Counted from the stretch's first letter, positions 19,301 through 32,800 are shown. The stretch is 64,000 nt of DNA from Norana najaformis (GCA_964023275.1 OZ029913.1:39186757-39250756), one strand, 5' to 3'. Notes: generated by a model from the sequence alone, not told the origin. Numbers and translations are program-made.

Positions 19301-22110
19301 TACAGAATCAGATGCCACGTGTGAATCAACATACACAATCCATAGTAGCTGCCATTACTCCCTTTGCTACTGCCTGGGTAAATGAAGCTGGTTGGAGTGT
19401 AGAAATTACTGCGGGATTACCATCCAGCCATACCTGGGAAGGTCTTTGCAGGTGTCCTTTTAGCGAGGATCTAGGAGCACCTGTTACAGTGTAGGCCCGT
19501 GCAACAGAGCAGCTTCATTCTTGGAAGATCTGCTGTGGATTGCATTCACAGCTGATCATACAAAGCAAATACTGCTGCTGTTGGAAGTTGGAACTGTTTG
19601 GTTCCATTAACAGTTGTTACAGTATTAGTGATTGTAAACTGTTATTTCGCAGATGGGTGAATTCTAAGTGTTAGTTTATTTTCAGTGTTACTGTAAGAAC
19701 AGTTTTAATTGATTTTATATTGTAGGGTGTACAGAAAATTAATGGAAAGTGGACAAACGAAGAGTTGCTCTTGGCCGTTCAAGGTCTGTTAATTTGTACA
19801 CTTATATGGTGAAATTTTGCAGTGACTGTCTGTTTGGGCAGAGAATTTTTGCTGTGCTATGATTCCATATTCTTTTTATGTTCAGAACAAGATGGATGCA
19901 ATTTGGGAGGAAACTGCCCTCGCTACTTAACACTTTTTAACGGGATGCATTTCCCCCATACATTTAACTTGTGTTTCACACTTCGCCAACCATAAATTGC
20001 ACCCTGGGAACAAATACTGGGTTAATAAAATAATTCTTACTCCTGCAACGGTCGACCATTTGTTGCTTTCTACGTGTGTCCGAGACCCCAGCAGTAGTAA
20101 ATTTTCCAGCTGTTCGAGCATTTGCTTGTCGTTGAATTATTGTTTTTATTGAACTTTACCATCACTTCGGTTAGCGAGGAACGCCTGTGAGAGGTATTTG
20201 CACTTGGATTGGGTTGCAGCACTTTTTTGCAAGGTACTTAAAAGCTGCTGTGTTAAGTGCCTAGGTTACTAACTAACTTAAAAGGCTCCATACAAATGTT
20301 ACATGAAAGAAATTTGTCTTTACTACAAAATAATACATTAACTGTTACTGATTTTGTAATAGTAATTATTAAAGCAATAATGAAGACAGTTGTTTGGTTT
20401 AGGAGTTAGAAAGTACGGCAAGGATTTCAAAGCAATTGCAGAGGTGATAGGAAACAAGACAGAATCCCTTTGTCGGAGTTTCTTTGTCAACTACCGTCGG
20501 CGCTACAACCTGGACGAGGTCCTAGCAGAATACGAAAAGGAACACGGCAAACAAGGCATCTCAAAGGAGGCTGAAAAAGATGAGGTTTGTGTTGGCTAAG
20601 CGTTATTGTCCTAATAAACAAGATTTCAACTTGCTGAAAAATGGGAGGTTTGTGCTGGTAAATCTTATCTAATTTGGAAACTTATGTAGCGTGTTGTCCA
20701 AGTAGCAAGGCACTGATTGGCACAATAATGGAGAGTTTGTTTGGGTAATCTAATATAATCTGCAAATTTTTAAAGCATTCTTATCCTACTACTTGATTGG
20801 CCACAAGAAAGATCTGCATAATCTAATCGGGACACTTCTGTAGTGCCATCTTCCTAATGCAAAAGCATAAGACTGTTTTGTGTAGTGTAATCTGTTCTAA
20901 TCTGGAAACTTCTACAGTGTGGTTATCAATACACAAGGCATGATTGACCAAAAAAGTAGGATTCCCAGTTTTCACAAGCAGTTTAAAGAGGACAGTGCTA
21001 AAATTTAACTTAGGGTGACATTTGTATAACATTTTTAAGGAATTTGCACTGCAAACTGGTCTTAATTGCAACACTATGTAGATGATGCTGTGGTTGGACC
21101 AGCAACTTCATTTGTCATAGACAGTAGGGAATTAAAGAGTTGCTCACAATTGTTTGTAGAGTGCAATGGAAGTAGATGGCAACACTGAGAATGGAAGCGC
21201 TTCAGGAGCAGCCGCAGCAGCACCTGCATCCGCAGCAGCACCTGCATCCGCAGGAGCATCAGCCATGCAGCCGGTCACATCAGCTTCGGCATCCGTTGTT
21301 TCTGCACCTTCTTCATCATCCGTTGTTTCTGCACCTTCTTCATCAGCCAGTTGCGAGCTTCAATCCACCAACACTCCTTCCTTGGATGTGGCTGCACCAA
21401 TAGTGTCAATGCCTGACAGGTAAATTCTGTTCTATTCGACAGGTTAAGTCTGTTGTACCTAGCAGATAAATTCTCTTCTACCACCAGGTAAATTCTGTTT
21501 TATCAGAAATTAAATTCTGTACTGCCTTTTTTGATTTTCACCTGGGTTATTGACATGCAAGAAACCCTGCACATCAGTGAAGTAGGATAAGATTTAAGGT
21601 CCTCTTCTTGAAATGAGCCACAGTAGTTGGCAGTCCCAGAACACATGGAGCTATATGTTCCAGTCTTGGATCAGTCTGGTTGATGATTGCTACGTTCTGT
21701 AGTCCAGGGTGACCTCGTCTCACAATCTCCTATTGCGACTCCAGCATGACATGCTTTCTTGTCCACTGGAACTTCTTTCTGGAACAGTCTTCCTCTGGAA
21801 ATCTGTGCTGTTCCTGCTGATGCACAAGACTTTTTCAGTGAAACTTGAGACACATTTCAAGAAATGTTAGGTAGCCACGTTCCAGCTCTTTTGTCAGGTA
21901 CTTTAAAGGCACTATATAAGTGTTAAGATACATGGACTACAGTTTTACTCTTTGCCACAATCTACTTTAGTCATTTTTTGTATGAATAATTGATAATACA
22001 TTAATAGTAAGTTGAAACTATTAACAGCTCAAGTGTAAAGTGGCTAAAATTTGCTGCTCTTGTTGTGCAGGATATCATCTGAAGGCCCGGTCAGTATGCT
22101 AACTGACTAG
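13378..22110 (+). CDS. RCOR: REST corepressor (CoREST/RCOR), complete, 13 exons
   Basis: Exons: 13378-13495, 13801-13857, 14112-14186, 14768-14820, 15446-15607, 15835-15953, 16926-17007, 17455-17661, 17968-18045, 19726-19783, 20403-20584, 21160-21419, 22071-22110. They sum to 1491 nt (496 aa plus TAG). The ELM2 region (about 43-125) carries [17 protein letters not shown] and [24 protein letters not shown]1 (about 130-176) starts [13 protein letters not shown]. The LSD1-binding linker includes [12 protein letters not shown] and [16 protein letters not shown], and SANT2 (about 326-375) has [10 protein letters not shown]. Known role: scaffold linking LSD1/KDM1A and HDAC1/2 for H3K4 demethylation and neuronal gene repression. 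The C-terminus is Ala/Ser-rich and built partly from 18- and 27-bp tandem duplications. The 3' end of exon 7 is the least certain border: an alternative GT at 16991 also keeps phase. Confidence 0.97.
16078..16458 (+). mobile_element. LINE fragment (family R), RT C-terminal region, in RCOR intron 6
   Basis: A 126-codon open frame reads [10 protein letters not shown], then [20 protein letters not shown], then a Trp-Thr-Arg-Thr-Val-Glu block and [14 protein letters not shown]. These are the end motifs (RLRWFGHxxRM, then TWRxxVExDL) of non-LTR retrotransposon reverse transcriptases. Homologous tails occur at 18289-18654 (minus) and 41390-41640 (plus). The 5' part is missing, so this is a truncated insertion. 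Confidence 0.75.
16494..16583. repeat. (GA)n-rich microsatellite
   Basis: GAGAGAGACA-type purine tract of about 90 bp directly 3' of the LINE fragment at 16078-16458, in RCOR intron 6. It may be the grown-out tail of that insertion. Confidence 0.9.
18289..19110 (-). mobile_element. Decayed LINE (family R), antisense in RCOR intron 9
   Basis: In minus sense 18933-19115 reads [20 protein letters not shown], a mutated form of the RT catalytic block F-ADD-VALLAE (here the first catalytic Asp is replaced by Asn). Further downstream come [20 protein letters not shown] and a Trp/Glu/Asp-Leu tail homologous to the copy at 16078-16458. The 3' end at about 18290 terminates in CACAAGGCACTATATA, the same style of tail as the many short repeats in this window. 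Several frameshifts are present. Confidence 0.65.
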
Positions 22111-25100
22111 AAATCTTTGGCAGTTTGTCAGAGAATCAGCATCTTTGATCTTCTTTCAAAACATTTGTAAAATAGATGCATATGTTTTGACGTTGCTTGC
22201 TGTTGGCCGCGATCCGAGGCAAATCCGTATTATCCAAGTGATCCTTAACCGAATTTGTGAATTTGTTAACCTCTATGTAATAACAAATGTGGCCAACATT
22301 TTCTCGAAGCATCTGCCTGGTATGCATTTCACCAAGCTGATGTGTAATTTCACTCTGGAGAATGAAATAATGAGAAATTTATGTACATGGGTTGTGGCCT
22401 TTAGGTTACTGGTGCAGTTTTCCTCGTGTGCTTATGGGATTTTGCCTTTGGGACTTGGTCGTTGTTCCATGAAAACTGTAAATGAAGTTAATTTTCTTAA
22501 TTTCTATGGGCGATTTTGCTAATTTTGCGCATGTTCTGTCATCATTGTCACACACAGTCACTAATGGAAGAAGGCTGAATGCAGTCAGCTGGCTGTTGCT
22601 GTTGGTGTTTGCTCTTTCTGGACAATGAATTGCTCAGTTGCTCTCTAAAAATGTTAAAGCAGTTAGTTTCCTTACGTCCAGGACATTTGCCTTCTACCTC
22701 AGTGTATGAAATTCAGTTCCTGGAATGTTGTGTGAATATGGCAGTGTGGTGTTATCTGAAGAAAATTGCTGCATCGGTCTTGGTGTTTGCACTTGTTTGA
22801 GCTTCTGAGAACTGTTGTTGATAGAGAGCTGTATTAATTGAACCCACAACACATTTTAATTACACTGTTGGACGTTTTGACTGTAATGTGAACTTGAACT
22901 TGAGAACCACCAACACGTACTGGGGTTTGCCAGATTGCTTATTCCAGCAGCATAGGTGAATTTGAAGTCTTAGTGAAAGGATCAGTTACAAGTAATAACA
23001 GGTTATGCTGTAACAGGTACCAAAGTAACAGGTAACAGTTTGTTCTGGAACTGTGGTTTTATTCTTGCAATAAATAATGAACAAGTTCTGTTCAAAGCAT
23101 GGACACTTGTGCTGCATTGTAAAGTATCCTGAACTCTTGCAGTTTATGCCATGTCAGATTCAGAATTAATTGGCAGTTAAAAGCAATTAACTGGCAGTTT
23201 AAACTGTAATTGGTAATCATAAGGAATGAGAGCCTAATATTTGCCGAGCATCCAAAGTTGCTGGTTGGCAGGTTGTTGCCGTCTGTATGCATTTTAGCTT
23301 TTTGCTGCAGGTTAAAACCGTTAGGTTTAAATTCCCAGTCATGTGAGAAAAGTTGGTTTTTGTTGACGTGATTGGGTGCAGACGCATATGTGTTTTGATA
23401 ATATATTTATGACTCTGGTGTGCAGCCAATGCACTTCTACATTTGTTCCCAACAGGGTTTGATCAGTATTTATAAGTAAATTTTTGTCATCACAAAAGAG
23501 AACAGTGACAGTGTGGTAACAACTAGCCTTTCATTGCAGAGTTTTGAGTTTGAATTCTGTAGTGTGTGGATGGGGTCTTTACAGGTAGTCATCAAAACGC
23601 AAGTTTCTTTGGGTGTTATGGATTGCATACAGTGTAACGTAACAGTGAAATTATTTTACTAGAATCTGTTCTGTTGTATGGTCAGGTCTAGAGTTGGAGG
23701 ACAAAAAGTAGGCGATTATATGACGTAGGCAAGGACCTCAACTTGTAAATACTGAAGGAGTTTTGAATATTATATAAGTATGCTGTTTTGTGTCTTTGTT
23801 TACTTCCTTATCTGGTACCGAGATAAAATTTTTGCTGAGACTCTACATTTGCAAACTGAACCTTTTTAAAAAGGGAACCAAAATGATTATCACTTTAATG
23901 TAAACAAAAATGTAACATTTCCAAGAATTCAAATTGAAATTGTAGCTATGCAAAATTCTAAAACAACCGTGATTATGGTTTATCTTGCTAGTTTTTTTTA
24001 CTATGGATGCTTCAGTGTAAACAGTAATCAATGAAAAACTTAGTTCTTCAAAAACGAATATGTGGCCAGGGCCTGAAATGCTCATTAGTTTTCTACATAA
24101 TTTTTATAGCGCCATTATCTAATGACCAAGCATCAATCAGTGGCGCTGAGCAACTGTACGAATTGAAGGACTTGCTCAAGGTTCTTTGACACTAACCATC
24201 TTCTTGTAGGAAGGTTCAAACCCATACATACACACTGCAAATCGAGTGCTGAATCAGTTGGACAGTTGCACAGATCTCTTCGGTTCCTTCGATCAGCATG
24301 TCCAAGAATTTGTATCTTGTGGGACAAGAAAATTAGTTTTCCAGTGGAAACTCCCAAGCATCCAATTACGAAGAACTCTGAATCTCAGAACCACTGCCTT
24401 AACCTTAACCTACTGTTGCATTGATACGGCAATGATGCAAACAATTTCTAAAGATATCTACACCTGAATCATGATTACAATTATCACATCAAAAAAATTG
24501 TATATAGCTATGTACAATTCGGAAAAACCTACATTAAAACATTATAACGCCATCTTGGCCATGTCTCCACAACACGGTTGTGTTAGAATGAATCAAATTG
24601 GAAAATGTCCCAAACTGACATTTGTGTCAAAAATGAATCATGTTAAAGCAGCTTTCAGTATACTTATGAGTTACTAGTCAAGTTCACCAAAATAGGAAAT
24701 GTTGCCCTGAATAGGCGGTGCTGGAGTGAAAATGGGAATTATACTTCCGGTAGTTTGTTTACTGGAAGTCACAAATGAACAAAATTGGGCTATTGTTTTC
24801 GTACGAAGCTATCACTATTTACTAGCCACCCTGCAAACGAAAGTTGGCATTGTCCACTTTCACAAATATTTCCAACTATGCAAATAATGGGGACACTGCC
24901 CACAAAATTTATGCCAGCCAAACAACAAATTCACTGTGATGCTCTTCAGTTGAAACAAAGCTGCCAAATTATGCTTCTGAAGGGCTGAAAACCCAACCGG
25001 CCAACATTTACATTTATATGAAAGACTGAATCTCTATAAAATTACACCTCTTAAACATAGAATCGCCCAAAAACGTACCCAGTCTGAAAACAACATCATG

Positions 25101-26843
25101 AAACTAACTCGGCCTGAACATACCTTGATATCACCAATGACATCTGTATTAAAACAAGTTAATTATTATTGCAGTTGCACTACAGAAGTTGCTAGATTAG
25201 AATACTGTAGTTGATCAATAAAAGTCTACAAAACATCAGGAGTTTGTTCTCAATCATCTAGAGAAATTCCTTAATAAAAGTATCTATTTACTGCTGCAGA
25301 ATCATTATTGATCACTGCATGCAAATGTAAGAAGTCACAAGATGTTATTCATGCAATAGAGTTTTTCAAGTGCCTACCACAGAAATGGGGAAACATTTCA
25401 GATCAGATTTCTTCCCCTGCCACAAACCCTAACTATTTGCATAAATAGGCAATAGATTTGTGAACTATATGAAACCACCTAACACTGGAACCTCTATAAG
25501 GCCATCTTTAAGAGCCTTTTGAAGTACCACACAAAAACAGGATAGAATTAAATGCGGTTTTGTTCCAAATGGAGTTACACTGAACCACGTCCATGCCCAT
25601 GTTACATAAGAATTTGTTTTTATAAAATAAAGTGAGTTGTAATGAGCATCCAGTATATGATAAAACATTGAGTGTATAAATTATGCACGTTGTACACAGC
25701 ATGCTATGCACAGCAGTATATACGCATGAACCAGTATCAAAAAGACCAAATCGCAATAGCCCAGATAATGATTGAAGCAGTGGTAATAAGTTGCACCTGA
25801 TTTTGAACAGAAATGGTCAAATATAACTGCATTCTTACTCTAATCTAACCACATAGCTTCTATAGCACCGTTACTGTGCACAAGGCATCAAACAACGGCA
25901 CCCCACCGATTCCACAAGGTCATTCTGGTGAGAAACAGACAGCCTAAGTAGGAACAGAACAAGATGGAACTTTGCATTCAGATTCCATAAATGTCCTGCT
26001 TGTGGCATACTAATCGGGAGCTCTGTTTAGCGGTAGTCCATACTACTTCAGTTTAGTTAGCTAGTTATCCACACTTCACCACATAATGTAGTCTATTAAG
26101 AACCTCTTGAACATCTTCAACAGGTTCTTTGGAATGATTTGCATACCACAGTTAGTCTGAGGTCTCATTACAAATTAAATACCATAAAGTCCAAGAAAAT
26201 GAAGTCACCAACATTTGATACTCATGTTTGCCTATTGAGGTTGGTTCAAGGGACTTCTTATTGAGTCACAGATGTGTGTGCTGCTATGGTCTGGTAAGGT
26301 AAGACAGGGCAAGGTAACTGTTCCTTTACTACTCTATATCTCTGATCTGTTACATCCTGAATGGTTCTATTCAAAAGTATTATGAAATTCAGTTTTGCTT
26401 CATCGATCTATGCCTTGTATAATAACAGGGCTACTGAAGTCTCCAGATTAGATTATGTCAGATCAGATTATATAGCTCCAGTAACAACAGTCATCAATCA
26501 ATTTTGCAAGAAGCACAAACAATAGCATTGCAGAAATGCTCATGTAGGGCCAACAAGAGCCAAAATAACCAGCAAGTGATTTTCAGTTGGTATTAGAGAG
26601 GAAAAATCTTTGGACAAGATCCTAAAGGGTGGAAGAAAATGCATCCAAATGGAGGGATTCTGAGCAAGAGGGGCTGATTTACACCTACCCCTCAGTAAAT
26701 TGCACCCTGAAAGCAACAACAATTACCAAGGCAAGAGTCATATTCTTGGCTTATTGCATTACACCTTTTTAAATGGGTCACTGCAAAAGTACTATTAAAT
26801 ACATGCCTAAATGCACAGTATTGTGGAATTGATTGGGTCAGAC
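22111..26843. other. 3' flanks between convergent RCOR and ABCG genes
   Basis: The RCOR 3'UTR starts at 22111; a candidate poly(A) signal AATAAA lies at 23069-23074 (others near 25214 and 25272). No gene seen. Repeat traces: GGCACTATATAAG-type tail at 21896-21922 (just inside the RCOR intron), family B pieces at about 24100-24140 and 25858-25935, and a weak tRNA-like stretch at 23515-23580. The ABCG 3'UTR should occupy part of the right side. Confidence 0.5.
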
Positions 26844-29800
26844 TCAGTGGAACTTGACGCGCCATCTGAGAACGAGATAGCACGCAATGCGCAGTATGAT
26901 AAAGAACGAACAGAGAACGATGAAGTCAACATAGAACTTGGCGTGCTCGACATCCAGTTCTCGAAGAATGGCATCGGCTTCTGTGAATATGCACATGTGT
27001 TTATCGTTCTTTTTTTCACAGTCCAGCGGTTCTCGGTCAAAGCCGTATATTGCCTGCAGTACGCCCTCAAATGAATATCTGACAACAGAAACACAACATT
27101 TTCAATGAAGGACAGGCATTCGTCAGTGGCTACCTGATCAGTAGTAGAACCTCTCTATGGTTGAAGCTGATAACCTGCCCACCCTCTAAACAGGTGGGTC
27201 AGCCCACAATGGCAATCAGGCATTGATCACATGTGACCAAACTCCATCAAAAAACAACACATGAAATCTATGAGGAACTTGAGAATAAATGTGTATAAGA
27301 TTAAATTCACCAGGTCCCAGCACCTCTTGGATGATCTTAAATGGTGTTATATAAACATCCATAGTAATAGTGACCCAAGGAGGTTGGAAGAAACCAATTA
27401 GAAAAACACTAGTTGCTAAGTTTAGGGGCATACATCCTTTAGCCCATCCTCTGAAACCGTCATTGCTGTGGGTATGTCGAGCAATGAATGAATGGGGAAA
27501 GTGCATCTTAGCTTTAGCAGTCTGACTCTGTGAGGAAGGGGAAATCAAGGCATACTAGGTTAATAATTCACTGGTCAACATAGAAATCGTTACTGACTGG
27601 AAAAGGCCCTAATGTGTAGCATCTTGGTGTGCTGAACACGAATATAACCATAAAAATTTTTTATTGGCTCTCGTTTTGAAAATATTTCATATAGTTCATT
27701 TTTTATGTTTCACCATGTAAATTTATGCAGTAGGACTGCGACAATATCCTAAATAAGTCTAGAATGATGTAATATTCCACCTCATTGTATAATCCCATCA
27801 TGGACACATCATGCACAGTTGATTACGTCATTTTCTGATGCAATGTAAAACTACAGCCAGTCGGCTGCTGACGTAAGATGACGTCAACAGTGTACTATAT
27901 AAAGCGAGTCGGAACGGTTGAGCATTTACAATATTACAGACTTTGTGCGAGACAGTTTAAGTTACTGTTTTATAAAACTATTATTACTTTATCCATTTAG
28001 ATACAATACAGAACAGTAATGCCTCGGAAGTGCGTAAATACTGTGGACAACTTTTGTTACATTTGTGGGGAAGTGACATTTGCCAACCAGAAGAAAAGTA
28101 TCACTTATCAAGTCAAGAAGGCATATCATGCTTACTTCGAATGCAAGGTTGGTGACCCAGACAAGCCATGGGCCCCGCATATATGCTGTGCTACATGTAC
28201 AACACAGCTTTCACAGTGGTTGAATGGCAAAAGACCATCAATGCCGTTTGCAGTTCCCATGGTGTGGAGAGAGCAAAGCAACCACGTAGATGACTGTTAC
28301 TTCTGCTTGGTTCCTCCTCTTTCCGGTGGAATAACGAAGCAAAAGAAGTCGACAATAGTCTACCCAAACATTCCGTCAGCATTGAGACCAGTTCCACATG
28401 GTGATGGACTTCCTATTCCAGAACCTCCAGCAGAATATATTTTCCTTGATTCATCTGATGAGGACAAGGGTGAGCCGACATGTTCTTCTCCTGGTCCGTC
28501 AGCGTGCAGTGATCCCGATTTTCACTGTGGTGCATCATCAACCCCACACAGAATAACACAGGAAGAACTAAATGACCTTGTTCGTGATTTGGACTTATCC
28601 AAAAACAAGGCAGAATTGCTAGGATCAAGACTCCAACAATGGAATCTTCTAAAAGAAGATGTCACAATTACTTCATATAGAAAGCGCCATCAGCAGTTGG
28701 AACCTTTCTTTATGAAGGAAGGTAATCTGGTATTCTGTTCCAATAATGACTACCTCATGAATGCCTTACAGATCACTCATGACCCACAAGAATGGAGACT
28801 CTTTGTAGACTCTTCAACACTGAGTCTTAAGGCTGTGCTTTTGCACAATGGAAACCGTCTTCCATCTATTCCATTAGCGCATGCTGTCCACATGAAAGAG
28901 ACATACGATAACGTAAAACAGCTACTGCATTCCATTGACTATAACAGGTACAAATGGCACCTGTGTGGTGATTTGAAGGTAGTTGCCATTTTAATGGGAC
29001 TGCAGCAAGGATATACAAAATATATGTGTTTCTTGTGTGAGTGGGATAGCCGAGCAAGAGAGTTGCACTACGTGCGGAAGGAATGGACTCCCAGACAAAA
29101 CATGGCAGTTGGACAGAAGAATATCCAGCACCCAGCTCTGGTCGAGGCTCACAAAATCCTACTACCACCCCTTCACATCAAACTAGGTTTGGTGAAGAAC
29201 TTCGTGAAAGCCATGGACCGCACTTCGCCAGCTTTCCGATACCTGCATGAAAAATTCCCTCGACTCAGCGAAGCAAAGATTAAAGAGGGAGTTTTTGTGG
29301 GTCCTCAGATTAGAGAACTCTTCAAAGATGACCGCTTCAACAACTTGCTGGAGGGTGATGCGAAACAAGCATGGAATGCTTTTCGTCTAGTGTCTACAGA
29401 CTTTCTGGGGAATGTTAGGGCAGAAAACTACAAGGAACTAGTAGAAGACATGCTCAAGCAGTACCAGAAATTTCGCTGCAATATGTCTCTGAAGATGCAT
29501 TTCCTTCATTCCCATCTGGATTTCTTCCCTGACAACTGTGGTATGGTTAGTGACGAACATGGCGAACGTTTTCATCAAGATATCGCAACAATGGAGCAAA
29601 GGTACCAGGGAAAATGGTGCACTACAATGTTGGCTGACTACTGCTGGACACTCCGCAGAGATGTACAAGAGACAGGCAAAAAAATCTAAGAACTAGTCTA
29701 TGACCTGGTTTTTACAAATATTAACTGTAAGTGTATCACTATTGGCATGCATTGTGCGATATAAAATTACTTCATTTCAGATTACAAAAAAAACTAGAGC

Positions 29801-32800
29801 CAATTCGGCATTTTCACTGTCATATTCGTGTTCAGCACATACAAATTGATAAGAACTGACTAATTTCATTTCAGTAACATGACTTTTGTAAAAATTTGTT
29901 GTCCAGTGATATAATCACTCCATCATGGAACCTAATCTTACACACAACCAGTAATCTAGTCCTACACAATATGAGCAAATCAATCTCATATACATAGCAA
30001 GTAATCTAATCTTTTATACACATGAGAAATCTAATCTTATGAACATTAGTAATCTAATCTTATAAACAATATGAGTAATCTAATCATATAAACAATATGA
30101 GTAATCTAATTTTAAAAACAATAACAGTAATCTAAGCTTATAAACAATATGAGTAAGCTAATTTTACAAACAATAATAACAGTAATCTAATCTTATATAC
30201 ACAATGAGTAATCTAATCTTATAAACAATAAGAGTAATATAATATATTATATACACAATGAGTAATATAATCTTCTTTTATACATGATGAATAATCTACT
30301 AATCTGACCTGATGTAGGACAGGTACGAGAGCCACTGAAGGTATTTTGGCATCGTGTCAAAGTTGACAAAGAACCCACTGAAGAGTAGAACAGGGATGGA
30401 TGTTACCGGACCAAGGAATACAGCCACCTGCAAACGAAGCATTTCCACTCCAATGATTATTAACAGCCTCCAAAGCCACAGCATCACAAAAAGGCATCGC
30501 CACACTGTGAAATAACTCTAGCGCATTATCAGACATGACAATGGAAACCCAACAACTACCAAATACCCTACCTCACTCACCAATTACCATACACTAACTC
30601 AATTAAAATACTTGCTGACTCTTAACTACCAATTACCTTATCTTACCCACCAATTATCTTAACTTAACTATTAATACCAATTTATTTTATTATTTATTTT
30701 ATTCAGAGCGCATATAACTTACCTTCTAATTAATTATGTGCTTGCCTACTAATTACCTAATTTTATCCACCGGTAGCACGTCTGTAGGCTAATAAGTTCT
30801 CTACTAATTACCTTATCTAACCTACACTGCTAGAAATTTTGCTGTTTTTACAATTTGTGTCCAATCACTGGCAGCAATGTACAAAGGAAACAACCGTAAA
30901 AAACAGCGGGCCATAGTTAATGCTAGATAGTAATTTTACAGAGATGTGACTGTAAAACCTTGTGGAGAAAAACTGTACAGTGAATGTTGTTTAACCGCAA
31001 ATTACGCAGGACTATTGCTTCCCTTGGCCGTTGAGATCTTCACCCATAATCCCGGGCAGGAGCCTCACTATACCAAGGGGACGGGTCCCAGCAGGATTTA
31101 GTTACCAACAAGTGGCATCCAACCCTGCAACAGGCATGCATCTGCCGGGAACTGCCCAGGAACACAGCTACAGTGCATCCTGGGTTAATTACCAATCATC
31201 TTATTTACTAATTACCTAATTTTACCCACCAAAATGAGTGGTGCATGTGTAGGCTAAATAGTTGCCACCTAATTTCTTTATCTTACCTACCAGTTACCAT
31301 GGCCCAGCTGAAGAATTACCTGCAGTGAAGTTCCGGCTCCGATGAGCAGGCCGAGTGACTGAGCGACAAGCGATGTCTGAGTGGAAAGTGTCAGAAACAT
31401 AACAAATCGCACAAAATCGTTCGGCTGATTCGTCATCCAGTAGACAATGCTTCCATACACTAACGGAAATATGATCTGGAAACAATGGCGGTAACAGTTA
31501 TAGTAAACCATACCAAAATCTCTTGACAACGGTACACAAAGTGCGTCACATTACTTACACGTTATCATCCAAATCATATTACAGTTACTCCTGCAAGAAA
31601 AATAGGAAAAAGGAAGAAAAACAAAACGGAAGAAGAAAGGTAAAAGGTAAACCAAAAGCAGCATCAACCAAATCACCAATTCTACCAGCTTCAGAACACT
31701 GCAGCAATTGTCAATCAAACTAAACAGGTGGAATTTTACCTGAAATGGCATGTCAGCCAATGTTTTTGCCATGTAGTACGCCTTGAGGCTGTACCAGTAG
31801 TTGAGATGCTCTCGCACAAACACGGCCATTTCCGTCGGAACTGAAAAAACATTAACATGTAACTGTAACCAACACATTCACTGTTAAGTCTCTAGCAGAC
31901 TAAAGCAAGATAACAGAACAGCACCACCTAAACATTCAACCGTTAAAGACACTCATTAACAGGGTAAAAGGTTCCAAGGATTTGTACTGTACATTAGCAA
32001 AATGAAGAACAAGTCTAATCGATTGGTAATCTCATCTAACCTAAAGCCAATATACCAGTGTGTATTGTGTACTAGAAACAATAAAAGCAAATCTACTCTA
32101 AAATAATCTAACAACTTATGAATTTCTTATTTCCAAGGAATTCCATGTATGTTAGTTAGCAAGTTGAAAGGATAATCTAATCTAGTAGAGTCAAACAAAT
32201 TCCATGGTGCCAGCACATGTCAATGGCAGAAGCACTGACGTACATGTGAGAACGGTCGGCATGAGCGCTGTGAACATGAGAAACAGCATGCAGAAGAAGA
32301 GACAGCCAGTGTTGTTGTAGGCTTTGCTTGACTCGTTACCAATGCCCAGGTAAAGCAGACCAATCAGAATTCCAATTGTCAGGTGTGAGATTAGGCGCAG
32401 ACGAGTCAACGTCTGCAACATACCGTAACAAAATATAATGTCAGGTAATATAATTTCAAGGTAGCGTAACAAGGTCATGTAACATAATGTAACATAAGGT
32501 AAGGTAAGGTAAGGTAATGGAACATAAGCTAATGTAACATAGGTACAAGGGTGGATTCAATGGGGCCAATCCAGGCCGCCCTTATAAAGGCACGCAATTC
32601 AGTTTCCCTGACCCTAAATGGTTTTGTTGAGGATTGCATATTAGAAAGTCACAAGATATCCTGGAAAACTAACAGGAGTAAAGAAATGTTAACGAAATTC
32701 CTGGAAAAGTCAAGAAAATCTGAGAAAGTCAGAAAGAAACAAAGGAAAGGTCCTCAAAAACTGTGCTCAGTCAAAGAAGATCACAAGAAAATTGCTGACA

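Larger units (their letters stand above)
27569..29908 (+). mobile_element. DNA transposon with CACTGG termini and intact gene, in ABCG intron 12
   Basis: The left end CACTGGTCAACA (27569) and the reverse-complemented right end CACTGGACAACA (from 29908) match. Further blocks match in the same order: GTTACTGA, then TGTGCTGAACACGAATAT (27628 on the left; ending 29839 on the right), then ATTGGCTCT and GTTTT. The inverted repeats are therefore imperfect and about 110-125 bp long. No exact target-site duplication is visible (ATT on the left, ATA on the right). CACTR-type ends are known for the CACTA/Mirage/Chapaev (CMC) superfamily, which is my tentative class. Its gene runs opposite to ABCG. Confidence 0.85.

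Noticed and set aside
22145..22522. 125-codon open frame in the RCOR 3' flank
   Set aside because: It lies in the expected RCOR 3'UTR, has no domain, and begins only 35 bp past the RCOR stop codon.
29950..30299. Regular repeats reminiscent of a CRISPR array
   Set aside because: Units are head-to-tail and drifting with no unique spacers, in animal intron DNA; it is a minisatellite.
30838..30990. Possible inverted-repeat element starting CACTGCTAGAAATTTT
   Set aside because: The opposing end (ACAGTGAATG) pairs too weakly to support an element.
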